Below, piece after piece: positions 56,764-64,000 of a stretch of DNA of 64,000 nucleotides. The position numbers and the translations under genes were made by a program. The notes under the pieces were generated by a model. It was not told where the DNA came from. It was given only the letters and a program-made list of their open reading frames with translations, and searched no databases. Source of the stretch: TMED8 sp038125725. Lineage in GTDB: Bacteria; Pseudomonadota; Alphaproteobacteria; Rhodospirillales; Casp-alpha2. How positions within the stretch are numbered: position 1 is the stretch's first letter; each line of letters starts with the position of its first letter. Location of the stretch: positions 1-64,000 of the forward strand of contig JAYPEK010000012.1 in assembly GCA_038125725.1 (NCBI GenBank), given 5' to 3'.

Positions 56764-57543
56764 CTAGTCGAAACCGAAACCGCGTTCCTTCAGGATCGCC
56801 AGCAGCTTTTCGCGCTTCGGCGCCGAGAACTGCTTGCCGACCCGCTCCGCCCAGGGCTCGTCCGGGTCGCGGCCGACGTGGCGATGGTGTTCCGACAGCA
56901 CGTTCTCATATTCGGCCAAGCCGGCGTCCAGGTCGGGCTCATGATAGGTCTCGCGGTGGATGACCAGGTCTTCGGGCAACCGGGGCTTGGCTTCCGGCTT
57001 GGTGTTGGGCCAGCCGACGCAAAGGCCGAAAGCGACGAAAACGCCGTCCGGCAATCCCAGTTCCGCCGCAACGCCCGCCGGATCGTTGCGCATGCCGCCG
57101 ATCATCACCGTACCGAGGCCGAGCGAATCTGCCGCCAACGACGCGCACATGCCGACCAGCGCCGCATCGATGCAGGCGACCAGGGTCATTTCCAAATGAT
57201 GCTTGGCGAGCGGCTTGCCGACCGTTTCCGTGACGCCGCTTAGGCGATGGGTGTCGGCGCAGATGGCAACGAACACCGGTGCATCGACGATGTGCTTCTG
57301 GTTGCCGGCCATCACCGACAGGCGCTGCTTCCTCTCAGCGTCGCGCACGACGACGAAACTATAGGCCTGTAGGTTCGACGATGTCGGTGCCCGGCGCGCG
57401 GCGTTGAGAATGGCGTCGAGCATCTCGTCCGAGACCTCGTCCGGTTTGTAGTCGCGCACGCTGGCGCGATCGCGCAGGACATCGAGAACCGGGGCACCGT
57501 GAAGAATATCCGTCATGACCTTGGAAACCTTGATTTCTGCCAT
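56764..57543 (-). CDS. Nitroreductase-family NAD(P)H flavin oxidoreductase
   Basis: 259 residues. FMN-binding RASVRDYKP motif near residue 25, APTSSNLQAYSFVVV, dimer segment LVACIDAALVGMCASLAADSLGLGTVMIGGMRNDP, and CVGWPNTKPEAKPRLPEDLVIHRETY near the C-terminus, all typical of NfsA/YwrO-like members. Start ATG 57543 (MAEIKVSKV); a second start at a later ATG (MTDILHG) is possible. Convergent with the NIPSNAP gene. Substrate unknown. Confidence 0.88.
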   Translation of the reverse strand: MAEIKVSKVMTDILHGAPVLDVLRDRASVRDYKPDEVSDEMLDAILNAARRAPTSSNLQAYSFVVVRDAERKQRLSVMAGNQKHIVDAPVFVAICADTHRLSGVTETVGKPLAKHHLEMTLVACIDAALVGMCASLAADSLGLGTVMIGGMRNDPAGVAAELGLPDGVFVAFGLCVGWPNTKPEAKPRLPEDLVIHRETYHEPDLDAGLAEYENVLSEHHRHVGRDPDEPWAERVGKQFSAPKREKLLAILKERGFGFD

Positions 57544-57669
57544 ACCTGAACCCGCAACTTGCCCGACCCGCACAACCGATACAAGACCCGCGCCGCCCAA
57601 GGCACGCCATGACTATAGTAATAAGTTATATTCTATGTTGAATTTCTTTTGCTTTAGTTTGGAGGCCTG

Positions 57670-59682
57670 ATGAATCCGAGCCCGAAACACGACCCTGCCT
57701 TCGACAATCTTCTCGAAGACGCCGCGCCGCCGACATTGCTGCTGACCGCAGACGGCATTCTGTTCGGCCACAATGCCGCGGCAGTCGAATTCCTCGGCTC
57801 GAACCTGGCCCGTCTTCGCGGTCACGATATTCTGGACCGATTGTCTCTGACGCCCGGCGCGCTATTGAAGGAAATCCGCGCCGCCGTCCCGGAGGCCGTA
57901 GAAACCAACCTGTTCCTGGAAATCGAGCGTGGCGGCCATCGCACGCCGCACATGGCGTTGGCCTGGCATTTTCCGCAAAGTCACGATCCGCCGCTGATCA
58001 AGCTGACATGGGACCGCCGCGTCGGCGGACGCGGCAGTTACATGTTTTCCGGCGCCGACGGCTCGGCGACACCGGACACCATCGCCAACGAACGCCGCCT
58101 GCGCCGCGAACTGGAGGAAACCGTCGAACAGTTGGCGGCCACCAGCCAATTGCTGCTCCGGCGCGAACGCGAAGTGCGGCTCAGCGAGGAGCGCTATGCA
58201 CTGGCCGTCCAGGGCGCCGGCATCTGGGATTGGAACCTGGAAACCAACGACATCTATTACTCCCCCTATCTGGCGGAAGTGCTCGGTTACGGCTATGACG
58301 AATTCCTCGAAGTCATTGGCGAATCGATCAAAACCATCGTCCACCCGGACGACCTGCGTCCCTATCTCCGGACCCTGAACACCCACCTGCAGGCGCCCGA
58401 GATCCCCTATTCCAGCGAACACCGCTTCCGCACCAAGAGCGGTGAATACCGCTGGTTCCAGGCGCGCGGCCAGAGCCTCTGCAACGACCGCGGCAAGCCG
58501 ATCCGCATGACCGGCTTCATCTCCGACATTCACCGGCTGAAAGAGACCGAAGCGGCACTGCGCGAGAGCGAGGCGCGCCTCAAGGAAGCGCAGCGGATCG
58601 CCCAGATCGGCGATTTCAGCCGCGACCTGGAGACCGACCGACTGGAATGGTCGGAAGCCGTCTACAACATCTTCGGGCTCAATCCCGATGGGCCTGACGT
58701 GCCTTATGACCGGTTCAAGACAATGGTCCACCCGGACGACATCGAACAACTCGAGGCGTCGATCCGGAACGCGGCGGAAACCAAATCCGCGCATCAGTTC
58801 GAATACCGGATCATTCGTCCCGACGGGACCTTGCGCTGGATCGCGGTACGCGCGCACGCCATCGCCGATGACGACGGCCAAAGCCGCAAACTGGTCGGCA
58901 CCGTGCAGGATATCACCTACCAAAAGGACACCGAAGCCGCCCTGAACCGCGCCAAGGAAGACGCCGAGTATGCCAATCGCACCAAATCGGAATTTCTGGC
59001 GCACATGAGCCACGAATTGCGCACGCCGCTGAATTCCATCCTCGGATTTTCGGAGATCATTTCCCAGGAAATGCTCGGCAGTGTCCGGCCGCAATACCGC
59101 GAATATTCGGTAATGATCCTCGATGCCGGCCGCCACCTGCTGAAACTGATCAACGACGTGCTCGATCTTTCCAAGATCGAGGCTGGCAACCTGGAAATCG
59201 ACGATGAGACGGTCGACACCACGGTGCTGATCGACGAGGTGCTCGCGCTGCTTTCCCATTCCGCTGAACAAAGCGGCGTGCGGCTGCTCATCCAGGAGCC
59301 CGGCCCCGATAGCCTGCGGCTGCTTGGTGACGAGCGCCGGCTGAAACAGATTCTCGTCAACCTGGTCAACAACGCCATCAAGTTCTCGCCCGACGGCGAG
59401 GTGCGCGTCTCCGCCGCCTTGGACCAAGGTTGCGTGAACCTCACCGTCGCCGACACCGGCTGCGGCATTGCATCCGCCGATATCCCGATAATCCTCGACC
59501 CGTTTACGCAAATCCGCGACAATGCCCATCTGTCCATGGAAGGAACCGGCTTGGGACTGAACCTGTCGAAACGGCTGACGGAGCTGCATGGCGGCGGTCT
59601 CGCCATCGAAAGCGAGATCGGCCGCGGCACCGTCGTCACGGCCACCTTCCCGGCCTGGCGAACGGTGGCGGCGCATGAGTGA
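57670..59682 (+). CDS. PAS-domain sensor histidine kinase
   Basis: 670 residues, no transmembrane segment, so probably cytoplasmic. A degenerate PAS-like N-terminus, then two PAS/PAC units (about residues 170-295: RYALAVQGAGIWDW; about 310-430: AQIGDFSRDLETDRLEWSE), a HisKA domain with phospho-acceptor His448 in AHMSHELRTPLNS, and HATPase with N-box LVNLVNNAIKFSPDG, VADTGCGIA and GTGLGLNLSKRLTELHGG. GGAGG lies before ATG 57670, and the region just upstream is AT-rich with TATAGT and TATATT. No receiver domain or response regulator is adjacent. Its end overlaps the next gene by 8 bases. Confidence 0.9.
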   Translation: MNPSPKHDPAFDNLLEDAAPPTLLLTADGILFGHNAAAVEFLGSNLARLRGHDILDRLSLTPGALLKEIRAAVPEAVETNLFLEIERGGHRTPHMALAWHFPQSHDPPLIKLTWDRRVGGRGSYMFSGADGSATPDTIANERRLRRELEETVEQLAATSQLLLRREREVRLSEERYALAVQGAGIWDWNLETNDIYYSPYLAEVLGYGYDEFLEVIGESIKTIVHPDDLRPYLRTLNTHLQAPEIPYSSEHRFRTKSGEYRWFQARGQSLCNDRGKPIRMTGFISDIHRLKETEAALRESEARLKEAQRIAQIGDFSRDLETDRLEWSEAVYNIFGLNPDGPDVPYDRFKTMVHPDDIEQLEASIRNAAETKSAHQFEYRIIRPDGTLRWIAVRAHAIADDDGQSRKLVGTVQDITYQKDTEAALNRAKEDAEYANRTKSEFLAHMSHELRTPLNSILGFSEIISQEMLGSVRPQYREYSVMILDAGRHLLKLINDVLDLSKIEAGNLEIDDETVDTTVLIDEVLALLSHSAEQSGVRLLIQEPGPDSLRLLGDERRLKQILVNLVNNAIKFSPDGEVRVSAALDQGCVNLTVADTGCGIASADIPIILDPFTQIRDNAHLSMEGTGLGLNLSKRLTELHGGGLAIESEIGRGTVVTATFPAWRTVAAHE

Positions 59683-60109
59683 ACGGATCTCGGTTTCGAA
59701 AGCGGCGAAACTGCTCAACATCAACCGCGCCGAATTGCGTGCTCGGCTGAAGGCGGCCTCCATCGAGACCTTCGAGGGTGAGGTCGATCTCGAACAGGTG
59801 CGCTGCATCGCGCCCGACCTGAAACTCACCGACCAGGAAATCCTCGAACGCGTCCGCATCCTGCGCAACGACACCTCGAAAGCACCGCGCGACGGCCGCG
59901 CGGTTTCGGCGCGCGACCTGGAAGCGGAGGTCGGACGGCTGAAATCGGCGCTGGTCATCGAGAAGGAAATGGCGACCCAGTACCGCGACATCGTCGAGGA
60001 ACTGGGCAAGAAGCTCGGCGACATGCAAACCGCCGACGACGAAGGCGAACGCCGCACCGCGCTGAAGCTCTGCCAATGGCTGCGCGAGAAGGTGACGTCG
60101 ACCGACTGA
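59675..60109 (+). CDS. Small HTH/coiled-coil protein coupled to the histidine kinase
   Basis: 144 residues. The N-terminus (ERISVSKAAKLLNINRAELR, then ARLKAASIETFEGEVDLEQV) is a MerR/excisionase-like winged HTH, resembling the N-terminal domain that in other alphaproteobacterial proteins precedes a 2Fe-2S domain; here no ferredoxin domain follows. Residues 85-125 form a coiled coil (ARDLEAEVGRLKSALVIEKE, MATQYRDIVEELGKKLGDMQ). ATG 59675 overlaps the kinase stop. Could be a DNA-binding partner or scaffold. Family not confidently named. Confidence 0.72.
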   Translation: MSERISVSKAAKLLNINRAELRARLKAASIETFEGEVDLEQVRCIAPDLKLTDQEILERVRILRNDTSKAPRDGRAVSARDLEAEVGRLKSALVIEKEMATQYRDIVEELGKKLGDMQTADDEGERRTALKLCQWLREKVTSTD

Positions 60110-60133
60110 TATCTTTTCAGTCTCAAGAAAGAC

Positions 60134-60173
60134 AAAACCCCAGGCTTTAGTCTTGTGGGTCCATGGGGGTTTT
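60134..60173 (-). terminator. Degenerate copy of the tRNA-Val terminator
   Basis: AAAACCCC and GGGGTTTT at the outer ends (60134-60141 and 60166-60173) flank a disrupted centre. Its left 19 bases (60132-60150) match the intact terminator at 60239-60257 and its right 21 bases (60166-60186) match 60262-60282. It lies behind the tRNA-like remnant on the minus strand. Confidence 0.6.
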
Positions 60174-60175
60174 GA

Positions 60176-60234
60176 TGGTGGGCACGCCCGCAAGCCGCAT
60201 CGCGGCTTGCCAATCTTAATGTTCGGTCGTGCCC
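60176..60234 (-). other. tRNA-like remnant with acceptor stem and CCA end
   Basis: A 59-base stretch that can fold with a perfect 7-bp acceptor-like stem GGGCACG/CGTGCCC, discriminator A and encoded CCA, plus a perfect internal 9-bp hairpin GCAAGCCGC/GCGGCTTGC. The 3' half-stem and CCA match tRNA-Val(GAC) just upstream. No recognisable anticodon or T-arm sequence. Probably a collapsed duplicate of a tRNA gene, though a selected tRNA-like element cannot be excluded. Confidence 0.55.
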
Positions 60235-60240
60235 AAAAAC

Positions 60241-60269
60241 AAAACCCCAGGCTTTAGGCCTGGGGTTTT
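60241..60269 (-). terminator. Terminator of tRNA-Val
   Basis: A perfect 12-bp stem (60241-60252 and 60258-60269) with a 5-base loop; on the minus strand it is followed by TTTTGTTTTT. The region from 60110 to 60469 has no protein gene and holds only this tRNA, its terminator and the degenerate copies. Confidence 0.9.
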
Positions 60270-60271
60270 GA

Positions 60272-60346
60272 TGGTGGGCACGACTGGGATTGAACCAGTG
60301 ACCCCCTCGATGTCAACGAGGTGCTCTCCCGCTGAGCTACGCGCCC
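60272..60346 (-). tRNA. tRNA-Val (anticodon GAC)
   Basis: 75 bases with encoded CCA. Acceptor stem GGGCGCG pairs with CGTGCCC (one G-U). D-arm TAGCTCAGCGGGAGAGCA; anticodon stem CCTCG/CGAGG closes the loop TTGACAT, giving anticodon GAC, which reads GUC and GUU (valine). T-arm contains GGTTCAATCC. All arms fold normally. Confidence 0.97.
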
Positions 60347-60378
60347 GGGAACGGCCACTTGGCGCGACCGCGGCCAGT

Positions 60379-60407
60379 GTTTTACTTTCTCACCCGGGCG
60401 TTGACAA
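60379..60407 (-). promoter_or_regulatory. Promoter of tRNA-Val
   Basis: On the minus strand TTGTCA (60407-60402) and TAAAAC (60384-60379) separated by 17 bases, placing the start about 26 bases upstream of the mature tRNA. The -35 overlaps TTGACA on the opposite strand (60401-60406), which could serve the divergent amidohydrolase gene. Confidence 0.7.
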
Positions 60408-60469
60408 GTCCCATGGCGGATGCTGCCATCGGCTAAGCACGGAACATCGAGAACCGACACCGGGAAACC

Positions 60470-61390
60470 ATGGACGACAGCCAAGAAACGCCCAAGCAAC
60501 CGCCCAGGCCGGCCTGCGAAGTTCGCGCGCCGGCACGCCAGACGGCGCCCTTGGTATTCTCGTCGCCGCACTCGGGCCGCGACTATCCTCCAGGCTTCGT
60601 TGCCGAGGCGAAACTCGATGCCCTACAGCTGCGTCGTTCCGAGGATGCTTTCGTCGACGAGATTTTCGCCGCCGCCCCCGATTTCGGCGCGCCCTTGCTG
60701 CGCGCATTGTTTCCGCGTGCCTATGTCGACGCCAACCGCGAGGCCTATGAGCTCGACCCGGCGATGTTCTCCGACGCCCTTCCAGACTATGTGCGCACCC
60801 GCTCGACGCGGTTGAGTGCCGGGCTCGGCACCATCCCCAAGGTGGTTGCCGACGGCGCCGTGATCACGGACAAGCCGCTCTCCTTCGAGGATGCCAAGTG
60901 GCGCATCGATCGCCACCACGGCGCCTATCACAAGGCGCTGTCGGATTTGCTGGCGGGCTCCGTCGACCGCTTCGGCGGCGTGCTCTTGATCGATTGCCAC
61001 TCGATGCCGTCCGCCGGGGCGCCGGGCGTGCGCAACCGGGCGCTGAAGAAGGTCGACATGGTGTTGGGCGACAACCACGGCCGCGCCTGCTCGCGCGCCA
61101 TCGCCGAACTGGCCGAACGGACGCTTTCCGGCCTCGGCTACCGGGTGCAGCGCAACCGTCCCTATGCCGGCGGCTACATCACCCGCCACTACGGCCAACC
61201 GGCGGAGGGCCGCCACGTTTTGCAGATCGAGATCAATCGCGCGCTCTATATGGATGAACGCGCGATTCAGCGGAGCCCCGACATGCCCGGCTTGATCCGC
61301 GACATCAACCGGCTGATCCAGGCGCTCTGCGACGAGATACCGGACATTCTCGGCGCGCATGCGCCGACGCTGCCGCAGGCGGCGGAATAG
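60470..61390 (+). CDS. N-formylglutamate amidohydrolase family protein
   Basis: 306 residues, FGase (PF05013) family. Seen: VFSSPHSGRDYPPGF (metal His), SEDAFVDEIF, DANREAYELDPAMF, RIDRHHGAYHKAL and the second metal/active block LLIDCHSMPS. Members complete histidine degradation via formylglutamate or hydrolyse related N-formyl amides. No hut genes are nearby, so the physiological substrate is open. It follows the tRNA region with ATG 60470. Confidence 0.87.
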   Translation: MDDSQETPKQPPRPACEVRAPARQTAPLVFSSPHSGRDYPPGFVAEAKLDALQLRRSEDAFVDEIFAAAPDFGAPLLRALFPRAYVDANREAYELDPAMFSDALPDYVRTRSTRLSAGLGTIPKVVADGAVITDKPLSFEDAKWRIDRHHGAYHKALSDLLAGSVDRFGGVLLIDCHSMPSAGAPGVRNRALKKVDMVLGDNHGRACSRAIAELAERTLSGLGYRVQRNRPYAGGYITRHYGQPAEGRHVLQIEINRALYMDERAIQRSPDMPGLIRDINRLIQALCDEIPDILGAHAPTLPQAAE

Positions 61391-61392
61391 CC

Positions 61393-61929
61393 GTGCCGTC
61401 CGCCGACATCCTGATCCGCGACGTCGCCGCGGCCGACATGGCCGAAATTCAAGCGATCTACGCCCACCACGTCCTGCACGGCCTCGCCAGTTGGGAGGAA
61501 ACACCCCCGGACCTGGCGGAAATGACGGCGCGCAAGGACGCCATCGTCACCGACGGCTATCCCTACCTGGTGGCGGAAACTGACGGCCGCATCGCCGGCT
61601 ACGCCTATGCGTCGAAATACCGTCCGCGTCCGGCCTACCGCCATACGGTGGAAAATTCCGTCTATGTCGCGAACGACACCCACCGGCGCGGCATCGGACG
61701 AGCCCTGTTGGACGCGCTGATCGAACGCTGCACCGAACAGGGTTTCCGGCGCATGGTGGCGATTATCGGCGATTCCGGCAATGCGCCCTCGATCAAGCTG
61801 CATGAACGCCTAGGCTTTCTTCCCGTCGGTATCATTCCGGCCTGCGGCTTCAAGCATGGCCAATGGCTCGATCAGGTGATCATGCAGCGCCCGCTCGGCC
61901 CCGGCGAAACGACCCTTCCCAGCGTTTAA
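61393..61929 (+). CDS. GNAT-family acetyltransferase, phosphinothricin-acetyltransferase type
   Basis: 178 residues. GNAT fold: AAADMAEIQAIYAHHVL, the acceptor-binding region WEETPPDLAEM, AGYAYASKYRPRPAYRHTVENSVYV, acetyl-CoA loop RRGIGRALLDALIERC, and GDSGNAPSIKLHERLGF. Phosphinothricin/methionine sulfoximine-type members acetylate free amino-acid analogues. Start is GTG 61393, 2 bases after the amidohydrolase stop; likely co-transcribed. Confidence 0.88.
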   Translation: MPSADILIRDVAAADMAEIQAIYAHHVLHGLASWEETPPDLAEMTARKDAIVTDGYPYLVAETDGRIAGYAYASKYRPRPAYRHTVENSVYVANDTHRRGIGRALLDALIERCTEQGFRRMVAIIGDSGNAPSIKLHERLGFLPVGIIPACGFKHGQWLDQVIMQRPLGPGETTLPSV

Positions 61930-61983
61930 GGCTTTTGGCATCGCTCTTGCGACGGTTTCACCGGGTAACAACGGTGGACGACC

Positions 61984-62988
61984 ATGATCGCACGTACGGC
62001 ATTCGCATTCCTGATCCTCGCCCTGGCGCCGCAAGCCACCTCGGCAACCCCTGCCGACAAGGGGCAAAGCATTGATAAACCGTGGAAAATATGCGCCCAG
62101 GCAGTACAGGCGGCGGAGCGCCGCGAAGGCATTCCGCAGCACCTTCTGAAGGCCATATCGCAAGCTGAATCGGGGCGCTGGAGCGCCGAAAAGCAGGCAA
62201 ATATTGCCTGGCCCTGGACCGTAACGTCCGGCGGAAAGGGCCGTTTCTTCGATACCGAAGCGGAGGCCCGCGCCGAAGTGGAAATCCTGCTGACCCAGGG
62301 CGTGCGCAACATCGACGTCGGCTGCATGCAGGTCAACCTGATGTACCATCCGGAAGCCTTCGCCAACCTGGCCGAAGCCTTCAACCCCGACGCCAACGCC
62401 CGCTACGGCGCCAAGTACCTGCGCGCCATGCACGACAAGACCGGCAATTGGCGCGAAGCGGCGGCGCATTACCACTCGACGACGCCCCAAGCCGCGGCGC
62501 GCTATCGCACCAAGGTGGTGCGGTTATGGAACGCGGCCCGCCAGATCAAGCCGGAGCCCCAACCGGTGCCGGTGGTCGAAACCGCCCAAGCCAATGCCAC
62601 CAGCACCGACGACGCCGAGCCCGGCCGGACGCGCCCCGCACTGGTCGATTACGCGCTGATGGACCGGCTCAACGATTCCTTCCGCGACCGAAAGTCGGGG
62701 AATACCGGCGAGGAACTGGCCGATCGTGCCGCCTTCCAAGCGCACCAGCGGCGCGAACAGTTGAACGCCTGGCGTGAACAGCAGGTGGGCGGCATCAGCC
62801 TGGTGCATCTGGCCAACATGCGCCGTGCCGAGCTGGCGCAGCGGAGCCTGCGCCAACGCAACCGGGTCAGCGCCGAGGACCGCGCCGATGCCTTCGCCGA
62901 GCGCCGCCAGTCGCAACTCGCCGCCTGGCGGGCGCGCAACAGCGATCCGCATTTCAACGCATATCCGACCGAAGGTGCTGGAAACTAG
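61984..62988 (+). CDS. Lytic transglycosylase SLT-domain exported protein
   Basis: 334 residues. Signal peptide (RTAFAFLILALAPQATSA), then an SLT-type lysozyme-like domain: AISQAESGRWS with the catalytic Glu, VGCMQVNLMYHP, NARYGAKYLRAMHDKTGNW, AAHYHSTTPQAA. The C-terminal 120 residues are charged, with repeated RRxQLxAWR units (HQRREQLNAWREQQ; ERRQSQLAAWRARN) that look like a short duplicated helical motif. Role: cleavage of peptidoglycan, perhaps during envelope assembly or flagellar insertion. ATG 61984 is chosen. Confidence 0.88.
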   Translation: MIARTAFAFLILALAPQATSATPADKGQSIDKPWKICAQAVQAAERREGIPQHLLKAISQAESGRWSAEKQANIAWPWTVTSGGKGRFFDTEAEARAEVEILLTQGVRNIDVGCMQVNLMYHPEAFANLAEAFNPDANARYGAKYLRAMHDKTGNWREAAAHYHSTTPQAAARYRTKVVRLWNAARQIKPEPQPVPVVETAQANATSTDDAEPGRTRPALVDYALMDRLNDSFRDRKSGNTGEELADRAAFQAHQRREQLNAWREQQVGGISLVHLANMRRAELAQRSLRQRNRVSAEDRADAFAERRQSQLAAWRARNSDPHFNAYPTEGAGN

Positions 62989-63422
62989 GCTTCGTAATCC
63001 ATTTGTTGATTGGCGAAGTCGCCCTTGCCGGCAGCCTCGATCCAGTCACGAAAGGCGAAGTCCTCGTGCCGGACGTGCTCGAACAGCCAGGACCGCAACC
63101 AGTTCTGCGCCGCCTCGCCGGGCCGGAAATCCGCGTCCAGCAGCATGTCGTCCCAGATTTCCTGCAAATCGTCGAGCAACCGCCGATGGGTGGCGAAATG
63201 CCCTTCGTTGCCTTCGTAACCAACGGCTTCGAGCATCCGCTCTTCGCGGTCCAGGTGGCGATAGATGCAGTGTTCCATGGCGCGAAAGGAATCATGGACG
63301 GCGGAAGTGCCGGATTCCGTGTCGATGGTCGAGAGAAAAGCATTGATCAGACGCACGATCTCCTTGTGATCGCGGTCCACGTTGGGGATGCCGGTTAGAA
63401 TCGAGTCGTCCCAAACAATCAT
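62985..63422 (-). CDS. Bacteriohemerythrin (diiron O2-binding protein)
   Basis: 145 residues; single hemerythrin domain. Seven expected iron ligands are visible: H19, H56 and E60 (HLDRE), H75 and H79 (HFATH), H116 and D121 (HVRHED). No signalling domain is attached, so it is a soluble O2 carrier or sensor. Its 3' end overlaps the lytic transglycosylase stop by 4 bases (convergent). Confidence 0.92.
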   Translation of the reverse strand: MIVWDDSILTGIPNVDRDHKEIVRLINAFLSTIDTESGTSAVHDSFRAMEHCIYRHLDREERMLEAVGYEGNEGHFATHRRLLDDLQEIWDDMLLDADFRPGEAAQNWLRSWLFEHVRHEDFAFRDWIEAAGKGDFANQQMDYEA

Positions 63423-63506
63423 GTGTCGCCGGTCTGCCGTCTATTGTTTGCCCTCTCCCTGCAACGGCCAGTTTAGAGACTTCCCAGGGTAGGGAAAGGC
63501 AAAGCT

Positions 63507-64000
63507 TCAGATGATTCCCTTGCGTGCCAGCTCGGCGCGCTCCTCGGCGGAAAGGCCCAGGCGCTCGCCATAGACCTCGTCGTTGGCATCGCCGAGCGTC
63601 GGCCCCAGCGACGCCACCTCGCCCGGCGTTTCCGACAGCCGGGGATAGACCGCCGGCACGACCACCTCGCCGATGCCGGGTACTTGGACGCTCAGCATGT
63701 CGCCACGCGCCTCGAAATGCGGGTCCTTGAAGATGTCGGCCACCGAATTGATCGGCCCGGACGGGACCTCGTTGGCGACGCAGCGCGCCATGACCTCGTC
63801 ACGCGGCATCGACGAGGTCCAGTCGGTGACCTCGCCAATCACCGTCTCGGCGTTGGCCAGGCGGGTTTTCTGCTCGCCGTAGGCGTCCCACAAATCCGGG
63901 CGCTGCATGGCGGCGCAGAGCCGCTCGAACATCTTGTCGGTGGTGCAGGCAATGGCCATGAAGGTGCCGTCGGCACAGGGGAAGTGGCCATGCGGGCAGG
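63507..64000 (-). CDS. CaiB/BaiF family III CoA-transferase (3' part, cut by window edge)
   Basis: About 164 C-terminal residues are present; the frame continues off the right edge, starting in HGHFPCADGTFMAIAC. Seen: a KMFERLCAAMQRPDLW segment, ARCVANEVPSGPINSVADIFKDPHFEARGDML, YPRLSETPGEVASLGPTLGDAND and a C-terminal LGLSAEERAEL, all typical of the CaiB C-terminal region. Transfers CoA between organic acids; the substrate is not deducible from this fragment. Confidence 0.9.
   Translation of the reverse strand, partial: CPHGHFPCADGTFMAIACTTDKMFERLCAAMQRPDLWDAYGEQKTRLANAETVIGEVTDWTSSMPRDEVMARCVANEVPSGPINSVADIFKDPHFEARGDMLSVQVPGIGEVVVPAVYPRLSETPGEVASLGPTLGDANDEVYGERLGLSAEERAELARKGII

Noticed and set aside
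57613..57825. 70-codon minus-strand ORF upstream of the histidine kinase
   Set aside because: It overlaps the kinase start and its AT-rich upstream region; composition is poor and no ribosome site is visible.

Overview
This window reads as chromosomal DNA of a high-GC alphaproteobacterium, probably a free-living Rhodospirillales-type lineage (order is inference). The main evidence is a circularly permuted two-piece tmRNA gene with tag ANDNYAEARLAA next to the ClpXP adaptor gene sspB, the hflK-hflC-DUF2065-degP block, the C-minus form of ribosomal protein bL36, and a generally alphaproteobacterial gene content. No integrase, transposase, CRISPR array or phage gene was seen. Most of the window is ordinary core genome.

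Layout. 1-7000: partial mreB, then branched-chain amino acid synthesis on the minus strand: leuA with a leucine-rich leader ORF and nested hairpins, and an ilvB-ilvN-ilvC operon with a clear promoter. A PAS-domain gene lies between them. 7000-12300: a DUF2927 protein, miaA, serB, a long intergenic hairpin, a MarR-like regulator, a secreted hypothetical protein and the Fe-S carrier mrp. 12300-17600: hflK, hflC, a DUF2065 protein and degP, converging on thyA-folA at a strong terminator. 17600-21700: a small exported protein, an Ldh-family dehydrogenase, two orphan dipeptide-type ABC permeases and a TSUP permease. 21700-22800: ssrA and sspB. 22800-27600: class I and class II fumarases in tandem, an SDR, an alpha/beta hydrolase and a VOC protein.

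27600-31200 is the most accessory-looking part: a membrane-anchored DUF2235 hydrolase and a lipoprotein in one operon, with an AT-rich upstream gap. 31200-36900: a SpoIIE-type phosphatase, two PLP aminotransferases, a DMT exporter and rpmJ. 36900-49300 is a glycolate/glycerate block: an MFS carrier, glcDEF, a TPR protein, a second FAD-linked hydroxyacid dehydrogenase and glycerate 2-kinase, followed by a large AsmA-family protein. 49200-53900: a ribbon-helix-helix protein, a variant serine hydroxymethyltransferase, a dienelactone hydrolase-like protein and an NDP-forming acyl-CoA synthetase. 53900-60100: glnS, a second TSUP permease, a NIPSNAP protein, a nitroreductase, and a PAS histidine kinase overlapping a small HTH/coiled-coil gene. 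60100-64000: tRNA-Val(GAC) with a degenerate tRNA-like copy behind it, an N-formylglutamate amidohydrolase, a GNAT, a lytic transglycosylase, a bacteriohemerythrin and a partial CaiB-type CoA-transferase.

The strongest leads beyond routine annotation are the leuA leader, the DUF2235-lipoprotein pair, the tRNA-like remnant after tRNA-Val, the variant SHMT, and the histidine kinase paired with a non-receiver HTH protein. I found no convincing wholly new multi-gene system.
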